A DNA stretch of 27,311 nucleotides from JOPF133 sp052144935 (lineage in GTDB: Bacteria > Acidobacteriota > Terriglobia > Bryobacterales > Bryobacteraceae), in NCBI GenBank assembly GCA_052144935.1, contig JBKQPR010000250.1, positions 1 through 27,311 on the forward strand, read 5' to 3'. The notes below the pieces were generated by a model. That model ran no database searches. It worked only from the letters and a program-made list of their open reading frames with translations, and had not been told where the DNA came from. Each line of letters starts with the position of its first letter. Position 1 is the first letter of the stretch. Of the stretch, positions 13,775-21,884 are shown in pieces. The position numbers and the translations under genes are program-made.

Positions 13775-15004
13775 ATGCCTGCCGCCGATCGCGCCGTCCG
13801 ACCCGGCGGCGAATTCGAGAGTATCCTGGCCGGGGTCTTCCGGAAGGCGGGCTGGCGGGTTCGCCGGCCTTCCTCCGCCAGGGATGCGGGGGTGGATCTC
13901 ATCCTCGGCGCCAAAGGGAAGAGGTACGTCGTCCAACTGAAGGTTTCGTCCGAAGGCCGCCGCGATCGATTGATTCCCCTTCTTTCCCAGGCCATCCTCC
14001 AGGCCCGGTCCCTCGCGCAACACTTTCCGGAACCGGCCCTGCCCATGGCGGTCGTCGCGGCCAAACATATTCCGGCATCCGTGGCCGGGCAGGTCAAACA
14101 GTTTGCCGAACGCTACGCGCCAGAGGCCGGTGTTGGGGTAATCGACGCCGAAGGGTTCCGCGCGTTCGTTGGCCCAGGCCTCGAAGGACTGGATGCGAAG
14201 CCGTCTCGCCGCGCCGCTCGCCGGATCGCTTCGGCACAAAATCCACCCGGCTTGTTCTCCGATCTGAACCAGTGGATGTTGAAGATCCTGTTGGGACAAC
14301 ATCTGCCGGACACGCTCATTTCCGTCCCCAGGGAGGGCATTCGGAACGCGTCTCAGCTTGCTGCGGCTGCGAAGGTCTCCGTGATGAGCGCATCCCGGTT
14401 TGTGAACCAGCTCGAAAACCAGGGATCGCCCAGGACGTCCTTCCTCGATGAAACCGAAGAACCACTGCAGATCGTCCGTGTCCAAGAACTGCTGGATTTG
14501 TGGATTTCGGCCAACCGCCAGGCGGCCCACGAGATCCCTGCCCGCTGGATCGTCAAAGGAGGGAAGCGTCAGTTGCAATCGGCCCTGCGAGAATACGCGT
14601 CCCCGTACGCTGCGGGCCCCAGCGGCAGCCGAAAGCGGCGCAGCGGAGATATCGTAAAGGTCCTGCCGCGATGCTGCCTAGGTCTCTTCGCCGCGGCGGA
14701 CGCCTTGGGATTCGGGTTCGTTCAGGGCGTCCCACCACACATTTACCTGGAGCGCCTCACGCCCGATTCGCTGTTTCGGCTCGGTCTCACAATCGACCGT
14801 TCCAATCCCTCCGCCGACGTTTATATCCGGATACCGGTCAATCGGGAAGCGATTTTTCGCGCTTCGGTGACGCACGAGGGAGTCCCGGTGTCGGACATCC
14901 TGCAGGTGTGGCTTGACGTCTCCACCCATCCGGCTCGCGGCCGGGAACAAGCTCGCGAGATTCAACGGCGTGTCCTTCAGCCAATGTTCGGGAAGCGGAG
15001 ATGA
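13775..15004 (+). CDS. PD-(D/E)XK nuclease-AbiEi-like antitoxin fusion protein
   Basis: A 409-residue protein. Start chosen at ATG 13775 behind AGGGAG (13762-13767); an upstream in-frame ATG (13751) lies inside the operator-like repeats. Residues about 11-135 look like an Mrr-type PD-(D/E)XK domain: GGEFESILAGVF (Glu13/Glu15), GW-x-V, DAGVDLIL (Asp41), and YVVQLKV (Gln54, Lys56), then SQAILQAR and PMAVVAAK. Residues about 163-216 form a winged helix (ASQLAAAAKVSVMSASRFV). Residues about 255-405 resemble the C-terminal region of AbiEi antitoxins: RWIVKGGKRQLQSAL, CLGLFAAADALGFGFVQG, IYLERLTPDSLFRLGL, and SDILQVWLDVSTHPARGREQA. The downstream partner is coupled by ATGA. In type IV AbiE systems the antitoxin represses its promoter and counters a nucleotidyltransferase toxin. 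The nuclease fusion is unusual; whether it is catalytic is unknown. Confidence 0.75.
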   Translation: MPAADRAVRPGGEFESILAGVFRKAGWRVRRPSSARDAGVDLILGAKGKRYVVQLKVSSEGRRDRLIPLLSQAILQARSLAQHFPEPALPMAVVAAKHIPASVAGQVKQFAERYAPEAGVGVIDAEGFRAFVGPGLEGLDAKPSRRAARRIASAQNPPGLFSDLNQWMLKILLGQHLPDTLISVPREGIRNASQLAAAAKVSVMSASRFVNQLENQGSPRTSFLDETEEPLQIVRVQELLDLWISANRQAAHEIPARWIVKGGKRQLQSALREYASPYAAGPSGSRKRRSGDIVKVLPRCCLGLFAAADALGFGFVQGVPPHIYLERLTPDSLFRLGLTIDRSNPSADVYIRIPVNREAIFRASVTHEGVPVSDILQVWLDVSTHPARGREQAREIQRRVLQPMFGKRR

Positions 15005-15810
15005 ATGGCATTGAAGACCTCGACCGTTTCCTGCGGGTCGCCGCGGCGCTGGAACCCTGGCTCGATCAGGTCGTGTTCGTTGGCGGCTGGGCGCATCGCC
15101 TCTATCGTCTGCACCCCAACGCACAGGAGCTGGACTACCCGCCCTTGATGACGCTGGACACCGACATCGCCGTGCCTCGGAAGCTGCCGGCAGGAGAGCG
15201 GGATATTCGGAAACGATTGCTGACTCATGGCTTTACTGAGGAGTTGCTCGGTGACGATCGTCCACCTGCCACGCACTATCGCCTGGGTGGTGAGGCAGCC
15301 GGATTCTATGCGGAATTTCTAAGCCCTCTGACGGGCAGTGAGTACGGCCGCGGATACAAGCGCAAAACAACCGCGGATATCGCCGGCATAGTCTCACAGC
15401 AACTGCGGGGCATCGAGATCCTTCTATGTCACCCGTGGCCGGTCAACATCGAGTCCGGCGGGTCTAGGGCCGGAGTCCGGATCGCAAACCCCGTGAGCTT
15501 CCTGGCCCAGAAGGTTCTCATTCATCGAAAGCGCGAGCGCGAGGATCGAGCGAAGGATATTCTGTACATGCACGATACGCTCGAAGTCTTCGGCGCGCAG
15601 CTCCCGGAACTTCACGAGCTGTGGAGGCACACCGTGGCTCCGCACCTTGACGCTCGCCGCGCCGGGACAGTATCGAAGGCAGGCGAGGTTCTTTTTGGCG
15701 CCCTTACGGATGACATTCGGCGCGCAGCGGGGATTTCCGCTGGACGCGCACTCGCTCCGGATGCGATTCGGGAGGCTTGCCGTTACGGGTTCGCGCGCAT
15801 ATTCGAGTAG
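15001..15810 (+). CDS. AbiEii/GSU2403-type nucleotidyltransferase, candidate toxin
   Basis: A 269-residue protein whose ATG overlaps the preceding stop (ATGA). It has the polymerase-beta-like nucleotidyltransferase signature: VVFVGGWAHRLYR (Gly28-Gly29-Trp30), then after an insert TLDTDIAV (Asp53 and Asp55 as the metal pair), and a possible third acidic strand in FYAEFLSP near residue 104. A helical region follows with FLAQKVLIHRKRERE and RAKDILYMHDTLEVFG, the Lys-Asp pair that recurs in this toxin family after the core. It matches GSU2403-fold/AbiEii proteins, which transfer nucleotides (MenT-type members act on tRNA). Pairing with an AbiEi-like gene supports a toxin role; the substrate is unproven. 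No signal peptide. Confidence 0.72.
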   Translation: MNGIEDLDRFLRVAAALEPWLDQVVFVGGWAHRLYRLHPNAQELDYPPLMTLDTDIAVPRKLPAGERDIRKRLLTHGFTEELLGDDRPPATHYRLGGEAAGFYAEFLSPLTGSEYGRGYKRKTTADIAGIVSQQLRGIEILLCHPWPVNIESGGSRAGVRIANPVSFLAQKVLIHRKREREDRAKDILYMHDTLEVFGAQLPELHELWRHTVAPHLDARRAGTVSKAGEVLFGALTDDIRRAAGISAGRALAPDAIREACRYGFARIFE

Positions 15811-15995
15811 GCCATGGCATCCGCGCCCGTGGCTGCTCCGTCGGCGGCGCGATCGCATAGGGACCGCGCAAACAATAACTTCACATTTTGCCGGCTGACG
15901 TGGGGCAGCCAATCCTGGCGGGGCGCCCTCCGGGCCCGGCTTTCGGCCGGCGCGCTGCAAGTTGCGGCGGTGCATTTGTTCCTGCGCCATCCCTT

Positions 15996-17159
15996 ATGAT
16001 TGAGATACGAGAGAGAAGCGTGGATCCAATCCTTTCCTACCTGCGCGGTCGCGCGGCTGCCATCGTCGAAACCATCCGCCAGTTCGCGGAATGCGAGTCG
16101 CCGAGCGACGATCCGGCGGCGGTAGGGCGGTTCGTGGAATTGGTGTCGGACCGGGCGGCGCCCTTCGCGCGCGTGAAGACCTATCCGGGAGGGCGGTTCG
16201 GCAAGCACCTGGTTTGCGAAATGAGGCTGCCGGGGCGGCGGAAGATCGGCCAGATTCTGGCGCTGGGGCACTCCGATACGGTCTGGCCCATGGGCACCTT
16301 GCGCGGCATGCCGTTCCGTCAGGAGAAGGGCCGTCTGTGGGGACCCGGCGTGCTGGACATGAAAGCGGGAATCGCCTTCTTCCTTTTCGCCGCCGAGGCG
16401 CTGCGGGAACTGGAGATGCCGGCGCGCTCGAGAGTGCTGCTGCAGTTGAATTCCGACGAGGAAGTGGGCAGCCTGTCTTCCCGCCCGCTGACGGAGAAGA
16501 ACGCCGCCCGCAGCAAGGCGGTGCTGGTGCTGGAACCGGGCACGGGACTGGAAGGCAAGCTGAAAACGGCGCGCAAGGGCGTGGGCGATTTCACTATCCG
16601 GGTGAGCGGCAAGGCCTCGCACGCGGGCGTGGATTTCCAGGCCGGGGCGAGCGCGGTGGTGGAACTGGCGCGGCAGATCGAGCGGGTGGCCGGGTTCACC
16701 AACCCGGCGCGCGGTATCACCGTGAATCCGGGGGTGATTGCGGGCGGCACGCGCTCCAACGTGGTGGCGGCCGAGGCCCACGCGGTGGTGGACATCCGGG
16801 TTCTGCGATTGAAAGACGCGGCCGGACTGGAGAAGAAATTCCGCGGCCTGAAGCCGTTCGACCGGCGGTGCCGTATCGAGGTGGCCGGCGGCTTGAACCG
16901 TCCGCCGATGGAGCGCTCGGCGGGGATCGTGCGCCTGTTCCGGACGGCGGAGAGGCTGGCGGCCGAGCTGGGCGTGAAGGTGGAGGAGTCGCTGACCGGC
17001 GGTGGGTCGGACGGCAACTTCACGGCGGCTCTGGGAGTGCCCACGCTGGACGGGTTGGGCGGCGTGGGCGAAGGAGCGCACGCGGCCAACGAAAGCATCC
17101 TGGTGAACCGCATCGCGGACCGGACGGCGCTGCTGGCGAAGCTGCTGGCGGAGTTGTGA
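15996..17159 (+). CDS. M20-family zinc carboxypeptidase (CPG2-like)
   Basis: A 387-residue metallopeptidase of the M20 family, closest in pattern to glutamate carboxypeptidase CPG2. Catalytic residues visible: LALGHSDTVWP (His92, Asp94), GPGVLDMKAG (bridging Asp121), NSDEEVGS (Glu155 base, Glu156), LEPGTG (Glu180) and the C-terminal GEGAHAANES histidine. The dimerisation domain spans about 190-300 (KGVGDFTIRVSGKASHAGVDFQ). No signal peptide, so cytoplasmic. The ATG at 15996 has a weak ribosome site; a GTG at 16020 behind GAGAGA is an alternative. It would cleave C-terminal glutamate-like residues from peptides or folates. It stands alone, 185 bases after the toxin gene and with no functional link to it. 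That gap holds a G+C-rich hairpin (CCGGC-TTTCG-GCCGG near 15938-15952) and no gene. Confidence 0.9.
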   Translation: MIEIRERSVDPILSYLRGRAAAIVETIRQFAECESPSDDPAAVGRFVELVSDRAAPFARVKTYPGGRFGKHLVCEMRLPGRRKIGQILALGHSDTVWPMGTLRGMPFRQEKGRLWGPGVLDMKAGIAFFLFAAEALRELEMPARSRVLLQLNSDEEVGSLSSRPLTEKNAARSKAVLVLEPGTGLEGKLKTARKGVGDFTIRVSGKASHAGVDFQAGASAVVELARQIERVAGFTNPARGITVNPGVIAGGTRSNVVAAEAHAVVDIRVLRLKDAAGLEKKFRGLKPFDRRCRIEVAGGLNRPPMERSAGIVRLFRTAERLAAELGVKVEESLTGGGSDGNFTAALGVPTLDGLGGVGEGAHAANESILVNRIADRTALLAKLLAEL

Positions 17160-17183
17160 GGGGCGCCACGTAATACCGTGTAG

Positions 17184-17315
17184 CGCGGGATACCAAGGTA
17201 TGGCGAAGCGGTCGAAGGGATGGTCGCTCACGCAGAACGGCGCGATCGGGTTCGGATCATCGTTGCTCGAACGGCGACCCGAAACGAAAGAAAAGCCTTT
17301 GAAGAAACGCAGCGA
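17184..17315 (+). pseudogene. 3' remnant of a BrnT-family toxin gene
   Basis: One frame reads PRYGE, then MVAHAERRDRVRIIVARTAT and RNERKAFEETQ before TAA. This matches the C-terminal third of BrnT RNase toxins, whose hallmark is a strand VxxxERGDRIRIISARKAT followed by NERRxYE. The N-terminal two thirds are missing: an in-frame TAG at 17181 closes it and no start with a ribosome site fits. The next gene overlaps its end, as brnT-antitoxin pairs normally do, so this is probably the tail of a former toxin-antitoxin module. Confidence 0.5.
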
Positions 17316-17579
17316 TAAGATGGGCGATGAGTTGCGCTCCGAGTACGATCTTGGCCAGTTGCTCAAGGGAGGGGTGCGCGGCAAATACGCGAAGCACTAC
17401 CATGCAGGCACGCATCTTGTTCTCCTGGACCCCGATGCCGATGCCCCGACGTCCGCAAGGCCTTCCGCAGTGAGAAAGCAGTCAACGACGCCTTACGCCT
17501 GGTGATCGAGTTGCGCAAGGTCGGCAACGCAAAAGCCCGTGTGAGCCGGGGAGGCCGGCCACTCCGATCGGGAGGCTGA
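17299..17579 (+). pseudogene. Frameshifted antitoxin-like gene downstream of brnT remnant
   Basis: Starts at TTG 17299 (or ATG 17320) overlapping the BrnT remnant. The first frame gives DELRSEYDLGQLLKGG and VRGKYAKHYHAGTHLVLLDPD, a pattern I know from small conserved antitoxin-like proteins of about 90-100 residues. After DADAP (about 17447) the natural sequence moves to the adjacent frame: DVRKAFRSEKAVNDALRLV and IELRKVGNAKARVS, with a stop at 17579. A direct CCGATG duplication at the joint may have caused the slip. The intact protein would pair with BrnT; as it stands, it lacks its C-terminal oligomerisation helix. Confidence 0.6.
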
Positions 17580-17726
17580 ATCCGCTTTGCGGGTACGATG
17601 TACCGGGCTACCATGCCCGAGGCGGCGGAGGCGATTCGGACTGCCTTGACGCGAGCCGCGATGCGACTGCACTTGACGAAGTTGTCACCAGTAGCGCGCG
17701 ACGGGGCGCGGCGGGCGGGGTGGTCT

Positions 17727-18569
17727 TCAACCTGGTGCGGTGGCCAGAAGACTGTGGAGCTTATCTTTGGCGACTTCGGGCGACTCGCCGAGCCACGAAG
17801 ATCCGGAGCTGGGTAGGAAGGCGATGAGTTCCTCCCAGGTCCAAACCTTGTTCGGCGAGAAGGCGGCATAGCCGAGCACGTCGGCCAGCCGCCAACTCAC
17901 CTTGATGAGATTGTCCAGGCTGACCTCCCCGGGGACCGGTTCGTCGTGATGGGTCGCGATGGCCGCGGCCAATTCGTCCGGGAAGTCCCAATCCTGAGCC
18001 AGGTAGGCGCCGGCGGCGCAATGGTCGATCTCGAACAGGTCCCGTTCGGTTTGCAGCAGATCGAAGCCGAAGTCGTCGGAGACTTCCAGCATGCGCGAGT
18101 ATTCGTCGGGATAGGCCGACATCATCCCCAGGGTGCCTAGATTGTGGAGCAGGCCGGTGGTATAAGCGCCGTCGCGATCGGACCGGGTGATCCGGGCGGC
18201 TTCTTCGGCGATGACCGCGGTGACCAGGCTGTGGCGCCAGACTTTGCGCAGCGCCGCAATCCGCACCGAGGAGCGGACCATGCGGTTCATCGCTACCATT
18301 GTCGCCATGGTCTTGATGCGATCGGTGCCGACCATCAGGATGGCGTGACCGAGGCTGGTCACCTCGCGGCGGACACCAAAGAGCGCGGAGTTGGCAAAGC
18401 GGAGCAACTCCGCCGAGAAGGACGGGTCCATTTTGACGAGTTCGCCAAGTTCACGAGCGTCGACGTCTTCTTTGCCGACCAGGGCAAGGATACGGTGGGC
18501 GACAGCGGGAAAAGGCGGCACCAGGCGTAGCGCCCATGGTGCTTGGGGACGGGCGAGAAGTTCGGTCAT
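17727..18569 (-). CDS. HDOD-domain signalling protein
   Basis: A 280-residue protein dominated by one HDOD domain, an HD-GYP relative that usually lacks full metal ligands and acts as a signalling scaffold. Seen: PFPAVAHRILALVGKEDVD, ELVKMDPSFSAELLRFANSA, LGHAILMVGTDRIKTMATM, VWRHSLVTAVIAEEAAR, GLLHNLGTLGM (HN in place of the HD pair), and LAAAIATHHDEP. The second ATG (18569) is preferred because GGAG lies 6 bases before it; the upstream ATG at 18581 has a poorer site. No attached receiver or output domain is present. It is monocistronic as far as can be seen. Its target pathway (chemotaxis, division or second messenger) cannot be inferred from neighbours. Confidence 0.9.
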   Translation of the reverse strand: MTELLARPQAPWALRLVPPFPAVAHRILALVGKEDVDARELGELVKMDPSFSAELLRFANSALFGVRREVTSLGHAILMVGTDRIKTMATMVAMNRMVRSSVRIAALRKVWRHSLVTAVIAEEAARITRSDRDGAYTTGLLHNLGTLGMMSAYPDEYSRMLEVSDDFGFDLLQTERDLFEIDHCAAGAYLAQDWDFPDELAAAIATHHDEPVPGEVSLDNLIKVSWRLADVLGYAAFSPNKVWTWEELIAFLPSSGSSWLGESPEVAKDKLHSLLATAPG

Positions 18570-18980
18570 TACACACTCCATATACCTTATCGGCAGAATC
18601 CGCTTCGAGATTAGGGGGGGATTTACCCTACGGTGGCGGCACGGCGCCCAACCTGAACATGTACGTGAGCAGGTGATTCAGCGAGAGACCCGGAATCATT
18701 TCTTTTTTCCGTTTTTCCCGCGGGAGCCGCTCCAGTTCGGCGAGATCCTCCGGCCGATCTGGGGCGTTCGATCAAATGGATGCGCAACGGTTTAGCCGAG
18801 CCGCTGAAGCCTAAGACTCGACACGGCAGGCACGGGGCCCCTGGGGCACCCCCTGGGGCACCCGCTGCGCCACGGCGACGCGGGCGGCCCGGCGCACCCG
18901 GCCAAAGCTAAAACACAGCGCCGGTAATCGTTGCGCACCCTCTCCGCACTGGCGGGGGTTTGCTGCCGACGTCTGCTTCT
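18570..18980. other. Gap with only a short start-less open frame
   Basis: About 410 bases between two minus-strand genes. A minus-strand open frame at 18771-18628 reads RPEDLAELERLPREKRKKEM, then IPGLSLNHLLTYMFRLGAVP before TAG. It has helix-like composition but no start at its 5' end, so it may be the C-terminal remnant of a lost gene. The rest (about 18780-18980) shows a repeated GGGGCACCCxCTGGGGCACCC patch at 18836-18862 and nothing recognisable. Confidence 0.4.
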
Positions 18981-21479
18981 CTATTCCGTACGCAGCGCCC
19001 GCACCGGGTCCGAGGCCGCCGCGCGGCGCGCCGGAAGGTATCCGGCGAGCGAGGCCACGCCCGCCAGAAGCAAAGTAGCCAGCGCGATGGAAGCCGGATC
19101 GTTCGGCTGGATGCCGTAGAGCTGCGATTCCACCAGCCTGGAAAGCGCCAGGGCCGCGGGCACTCCCAGGGCGACCCCTGCGCCCACCACCACCAGCACT
19201 TCGCGCATCACCAGCCACACCACGCTCGCGGCGCGCGCGCCCAGGGCCATGCGGATGCCGATCTCCCGCGCGCGGCGCGTCACCATGTAGGCCATCACGC
19301 CGTAGAGTCCGACCAGCGCCAGCAGGGTGGCCAGCGCGCCGAAAACACTCGACAGCGTGGCGATCATGCGCTCGGTGACCAGCGATTCGTCGAGCTGGGT
19401 GTCGAGGGTCTTCATGTTCAACAGCGGCAGGTTCGGCTCCATCTCGCGGATGGCCGCGCGGACCGCGCGGAAGGCGCTGTCGGGGTCGCGGATGGTGCGG
19501 ACGTAAGCCCAGGCGGCGTTGTTAGAATTCTGCGCGAACGACACAAACACCTGCTCCGGGATGGGATCGCGCAGGCTCTCGTAGCGCGTGTTGTTGACTA
19601 CTCCGACGATTTCGATGTTGGTGGGCGTCCCGGGATCGCTGCCCCGTCCGAAGTGGCGGCCTACCGCGACCTTGTCGCCGAAGAAGCGTTGGGCGAAGCG
19701 GGCATTCACCACCGCCACCAGCGGCGCGCCGAAGCCATCCTTTATGGTGAAGTCGCGGCCGGCCAGGATGTGAATCCCCATGGCATCGAAATAGCCCGGC
19801 GAGACGGCGTTGAAGTGCGGTCCCATTTCCTCGCCGGGTCTGGCCTGGTAGCCCTCCACCGTGACGCTGTTGTCCCACTCGTTGCCGGTCAGCACCGCCA
19901 TGTTCGCCAGGCCCGCGGCCTCGACGCCGCCGAGGCCGCTCAAGCGCTCTTGCATACGCTGGAAGAAGGCGCGCGCGCGGGCGGGATCGTAGCCCAGATT
20001 GCGCGGGTTCACGAGGAATTCGATCAGATTGGAAGTGCGGAAGCCGGGATCGAGCAGGCGCAGATTGCCCAGGCTGCGCAGAAAGAGGCCCGCGCCGATG
20101 AGCAACAGGAGCGAGAGCGAGACCTGCGCGGTGACCAGCATTTTTCGGAGGCCCACACGCACGCCGCCACCGACCACGCCGCCGGCCTGGTCCTTCAAGG
20201 TGGTGGCGATATCGGGCCGGGTGGAATCGAGCGCGGGGACCAGCCCGAAGGCGATGCCGGTGGCCAGCGAAAGGGCGAAAGTGAAGGCCAGCAGGCGCCC
20301 ATCCGGCGAACTGGAGATGCCATAGCCGGTAAACGTGGCGGGCAGAAAGGCCAGCAGGCCCTTCACCATCAGCACCGCCAGCCCGATTCCTGCCGCGCCG
20401 CCCGCGGCCGCCAGCACCAGGCTCTCGGTAAGCAGTTGGCGCACCATGCGCCCGCGGCTGGAGCCGACCGCCAGGCGGATGGCGATCTCCTTCTGCCGCG
20501 AGGCCGCGCGCGCGGTGAGCAGGCTGGCCAGGTTGGCGCAGGCGATCAGCAGCACCAGCCCCACCACTCCCATGAGCACCCACAGCGGCTTTTCGTACTT
20601 CCGCCGCATGTTGGTGTTGCCCTGCGACCCCGGCATCACGTCGAGGCTCATGCGCAGGAACTGCTCCTTGTCGTAGGGAGTGGCGTTGCGGAAGGGGGGT
20701 TGGCGTACTTCCATCCCGATGATCTGGTGGAAGAGCGGCTGCAGGCCGGCGTACGCCTGGCCGATGGAGAGAGAGGGCTTCAAGCGCCCGTAGACGTTCA
20801 CCCATCGCTGGCGGCGGTCCCACATGTCGCGGAAACCGGGGCGAACGCTGGACGCCATGGCCATGGGGAAGAAGATCTGCGCCGGCAGGCCGGGCTCCAT
20901 GCCGTCGAAACCGGGCTGCGCCACGCCCACCACCGTGAGCGGATAGTCATTGATGCGCAGCGTGCGGCCCAGGATGGCGGGGTCGCCGGCCAAGCGCGAT
21001 CTCCAAAAGGCATAGGTCAGCACCGCGTAGGGATGCCGGCCTTCGTGCAAATCGTCGTCGGCGCTGAACAGGCGGCCCAGCGCCGGGCGCACGCCGAGCA
21101 GCGGGAAATAGTTGCCGGAGACGATTTCGCCGCCCACCGCCTCGGTCTGCCCCTCCGTGCCCAGGGTGACCAACGTGCGGTAGGCGCACATCATGCCGCT
21201 GAACACCTGGTTGCGGTCGCGCAGATCCTGGTACATGAGGTAAGAGAGGGCGTTGCGGCCGTTGTTGCCGCCGTAGTGGCGGCCCTCCCCGGCCAGCAGC
21301 ACGATGCGCTGTGGGTCGCGGACCGGCAGCAGGCGCAGAATGAGCTGATCGATGAGCGTGAAGATGGCGGTGTTGGCGCCGATTCCCAGCGCCAGCGAAA
21401 GCACGGCCACGGCACAGAATACCGGCGAGCGGCGAAAGGTGCGGAGGGCGTAGGTGCAGTCCTTGACGAGATTCGTCAC
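18981..21479 (-). CDS. ADOP-type ABC transporter permease (MacB/FtsX family)
   Basis: An 832-residue inner-membrane protein of the acidobacterial duplicated-orphan-permease type. It has an N-terminal MacB-type half: helix 1 (VFCAVAVLSLALGIGANTAIFTL near 20-42), a periplasmic core domain (about 45-270), and an FtsX core with LVLLIACANLASLLTARA, then ASRQKEIAIRLAVG. A second copy follows: helix LVTAQVSLSLLLLIGAGLFLR, another periplasmic core (about 460-690), and a last FtsX unit LLALVGLYGVMAYMVTRRAR plus REIGIRMALGARA, ending LPARRAAASDPVRALRTE. No ATPase gene is adjacent, as is usual for this family. The start is a GTG with no clear ribosome site. A small zinc-ribbon gene precedes it by 29 bases. 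Substrate unknown. Confidence 0.92.
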   Translation of the reverse strand: MTNLVKDCTYALRTFRRSPVFCAVAVLSLALGIGANTAIFTLIDQLILRLLPVRDPQRIVLLAGEGRHYGGNNGRNALSYLMYQDLRDRNQVFSGMMCAYRTLVTLGTEGQTEAVGGEIVSGNYFPLLGVRPALGRLFSADDDLHEGRHPYAVLTYAFWRSRLAGDPAILGRTLRINDYPLTVVGVAQPGFDGMEPGLPAQIFFPMAMASSVRPGFRDMWDRRQRWVNVYGRLKPSLSIGQAYAGLQPLFHQIIGMEVRQPPFRNATPYDKEQFLRMSLDVMPGSQGNTNMRRKYEKPLWVLMGVVGLVLLIACANLASLLTARAASRQKEIAIRLAVGSSRGRMVRQLLTESLVLAAAGGAAGIGLAVLMVKGLLAFLPATFTGYGISSSPDGRLLAFTFALSLATGIAFGLVPALDSTRPDIATTLKDQAGGVVGGGVRVGLRKMLVTAQVSLSLLLLIGAGLFLRSLGNLRLLDPGFRTSNLIEFLVNPRNLGYDPARARAFFQRMQERLSGLGGVEAAGLANMAVLTGNEWDNSVTVEGYQARPGEEMGPHFNAVSPGYFDAMGIHILAGRDFTIKDGFGAPLVAVVNARFAQRFFGDKVAVGRHFGRGSDPGTPTNIEIVGVVNNTRYESLRDPIPEQVFVSFAQNSNNAAWAYVRTIRDPDSAFRAVRAAIREMEPNLPLLNMKTLDTQLDESLVTERMIATLSSVFGALATLLALVGLYGVMAYMVTRRAREIGIRMALGARAASVVWLVMREVLVVVGAGVALGVPAALALSRLVESQLYGIQPNDPASIALATLLLAGVASLAGYLPARRAAASDPVRALRTE

Positions 21480-21508
21480 GAGGGTACTACCGCGGGCGGG
21501 GAAAAAGG

Positions 21509-21751
21509 TTACCGGGAATCCTTACCGGATTGCTCGCCTTCAGCCTCCACGTTGTGCTCCTGAAACTCCTCTTCGGAGTCTTCCCGCGGGGGTCTTTTGT
21601 GGAAACGGTTGCGGCAGGCCCGGCAACGGTAGGCCACCAGGCCAAACATCCCCAGGATCGCATCCACCGGGCCGTGGGTGTGCGATTCACGGACGTCGCT
21701 GGCGCCGCAACTGGGACAATGGATGTGTGGAACCGCACTCACCACGCCCAT
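21509..21751 (-). CDS. Small zinc-ribbon protein
   Basis: An 80-residue protein with two CxxC knuckles, CPSC at 12-15 and CRAC at 43-46, separated by a hydrophobic-helical insert (VDAILGMFGLVAYR) and followed by a basic-then-acidic tail (HKRPPREDSEEEFQEHN). The arrangement fits a zinc ribbon that may sit against the membrane through LGMFGLVAY. Similar short proteins occur in Acidobacteria without known roles. The ATG lies 29 bases upstream of the permease start on the same strand, so the two could be co-transcribed. An extra His pair (SHTHG) between the knuckles could contribute to metal binding. Confidence 0.75.
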   Translation of the reverse strand: MGVVSAVPHIHCPSCGASDVRESHTHGPVDAILGMFGLVAYRCRACRNRFHKRPPREDSEEEFQEHNVEAEGEQSGKDSR

Positions 21752-21884
21752 AATGATACCGCGACGCGTGCGAACGGGGGTACCGGTACCATACTAAAAT
21801 ACTAAAAGTTGGCGCATCCAGTCCCGTGGGGCCGGACCGGTGGAGGCCCCGGGCATGGGCCTATCCGCGCAGACGCGGCTCAGG

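Noticed and set aside
18960..21563. Plus-strand open frame of 867 codons
   Set aside because: It is antisense to the ADOP permease, with His/Gln/Ala/Arg-rich composition and no motifs; the minus strand carries all family features.
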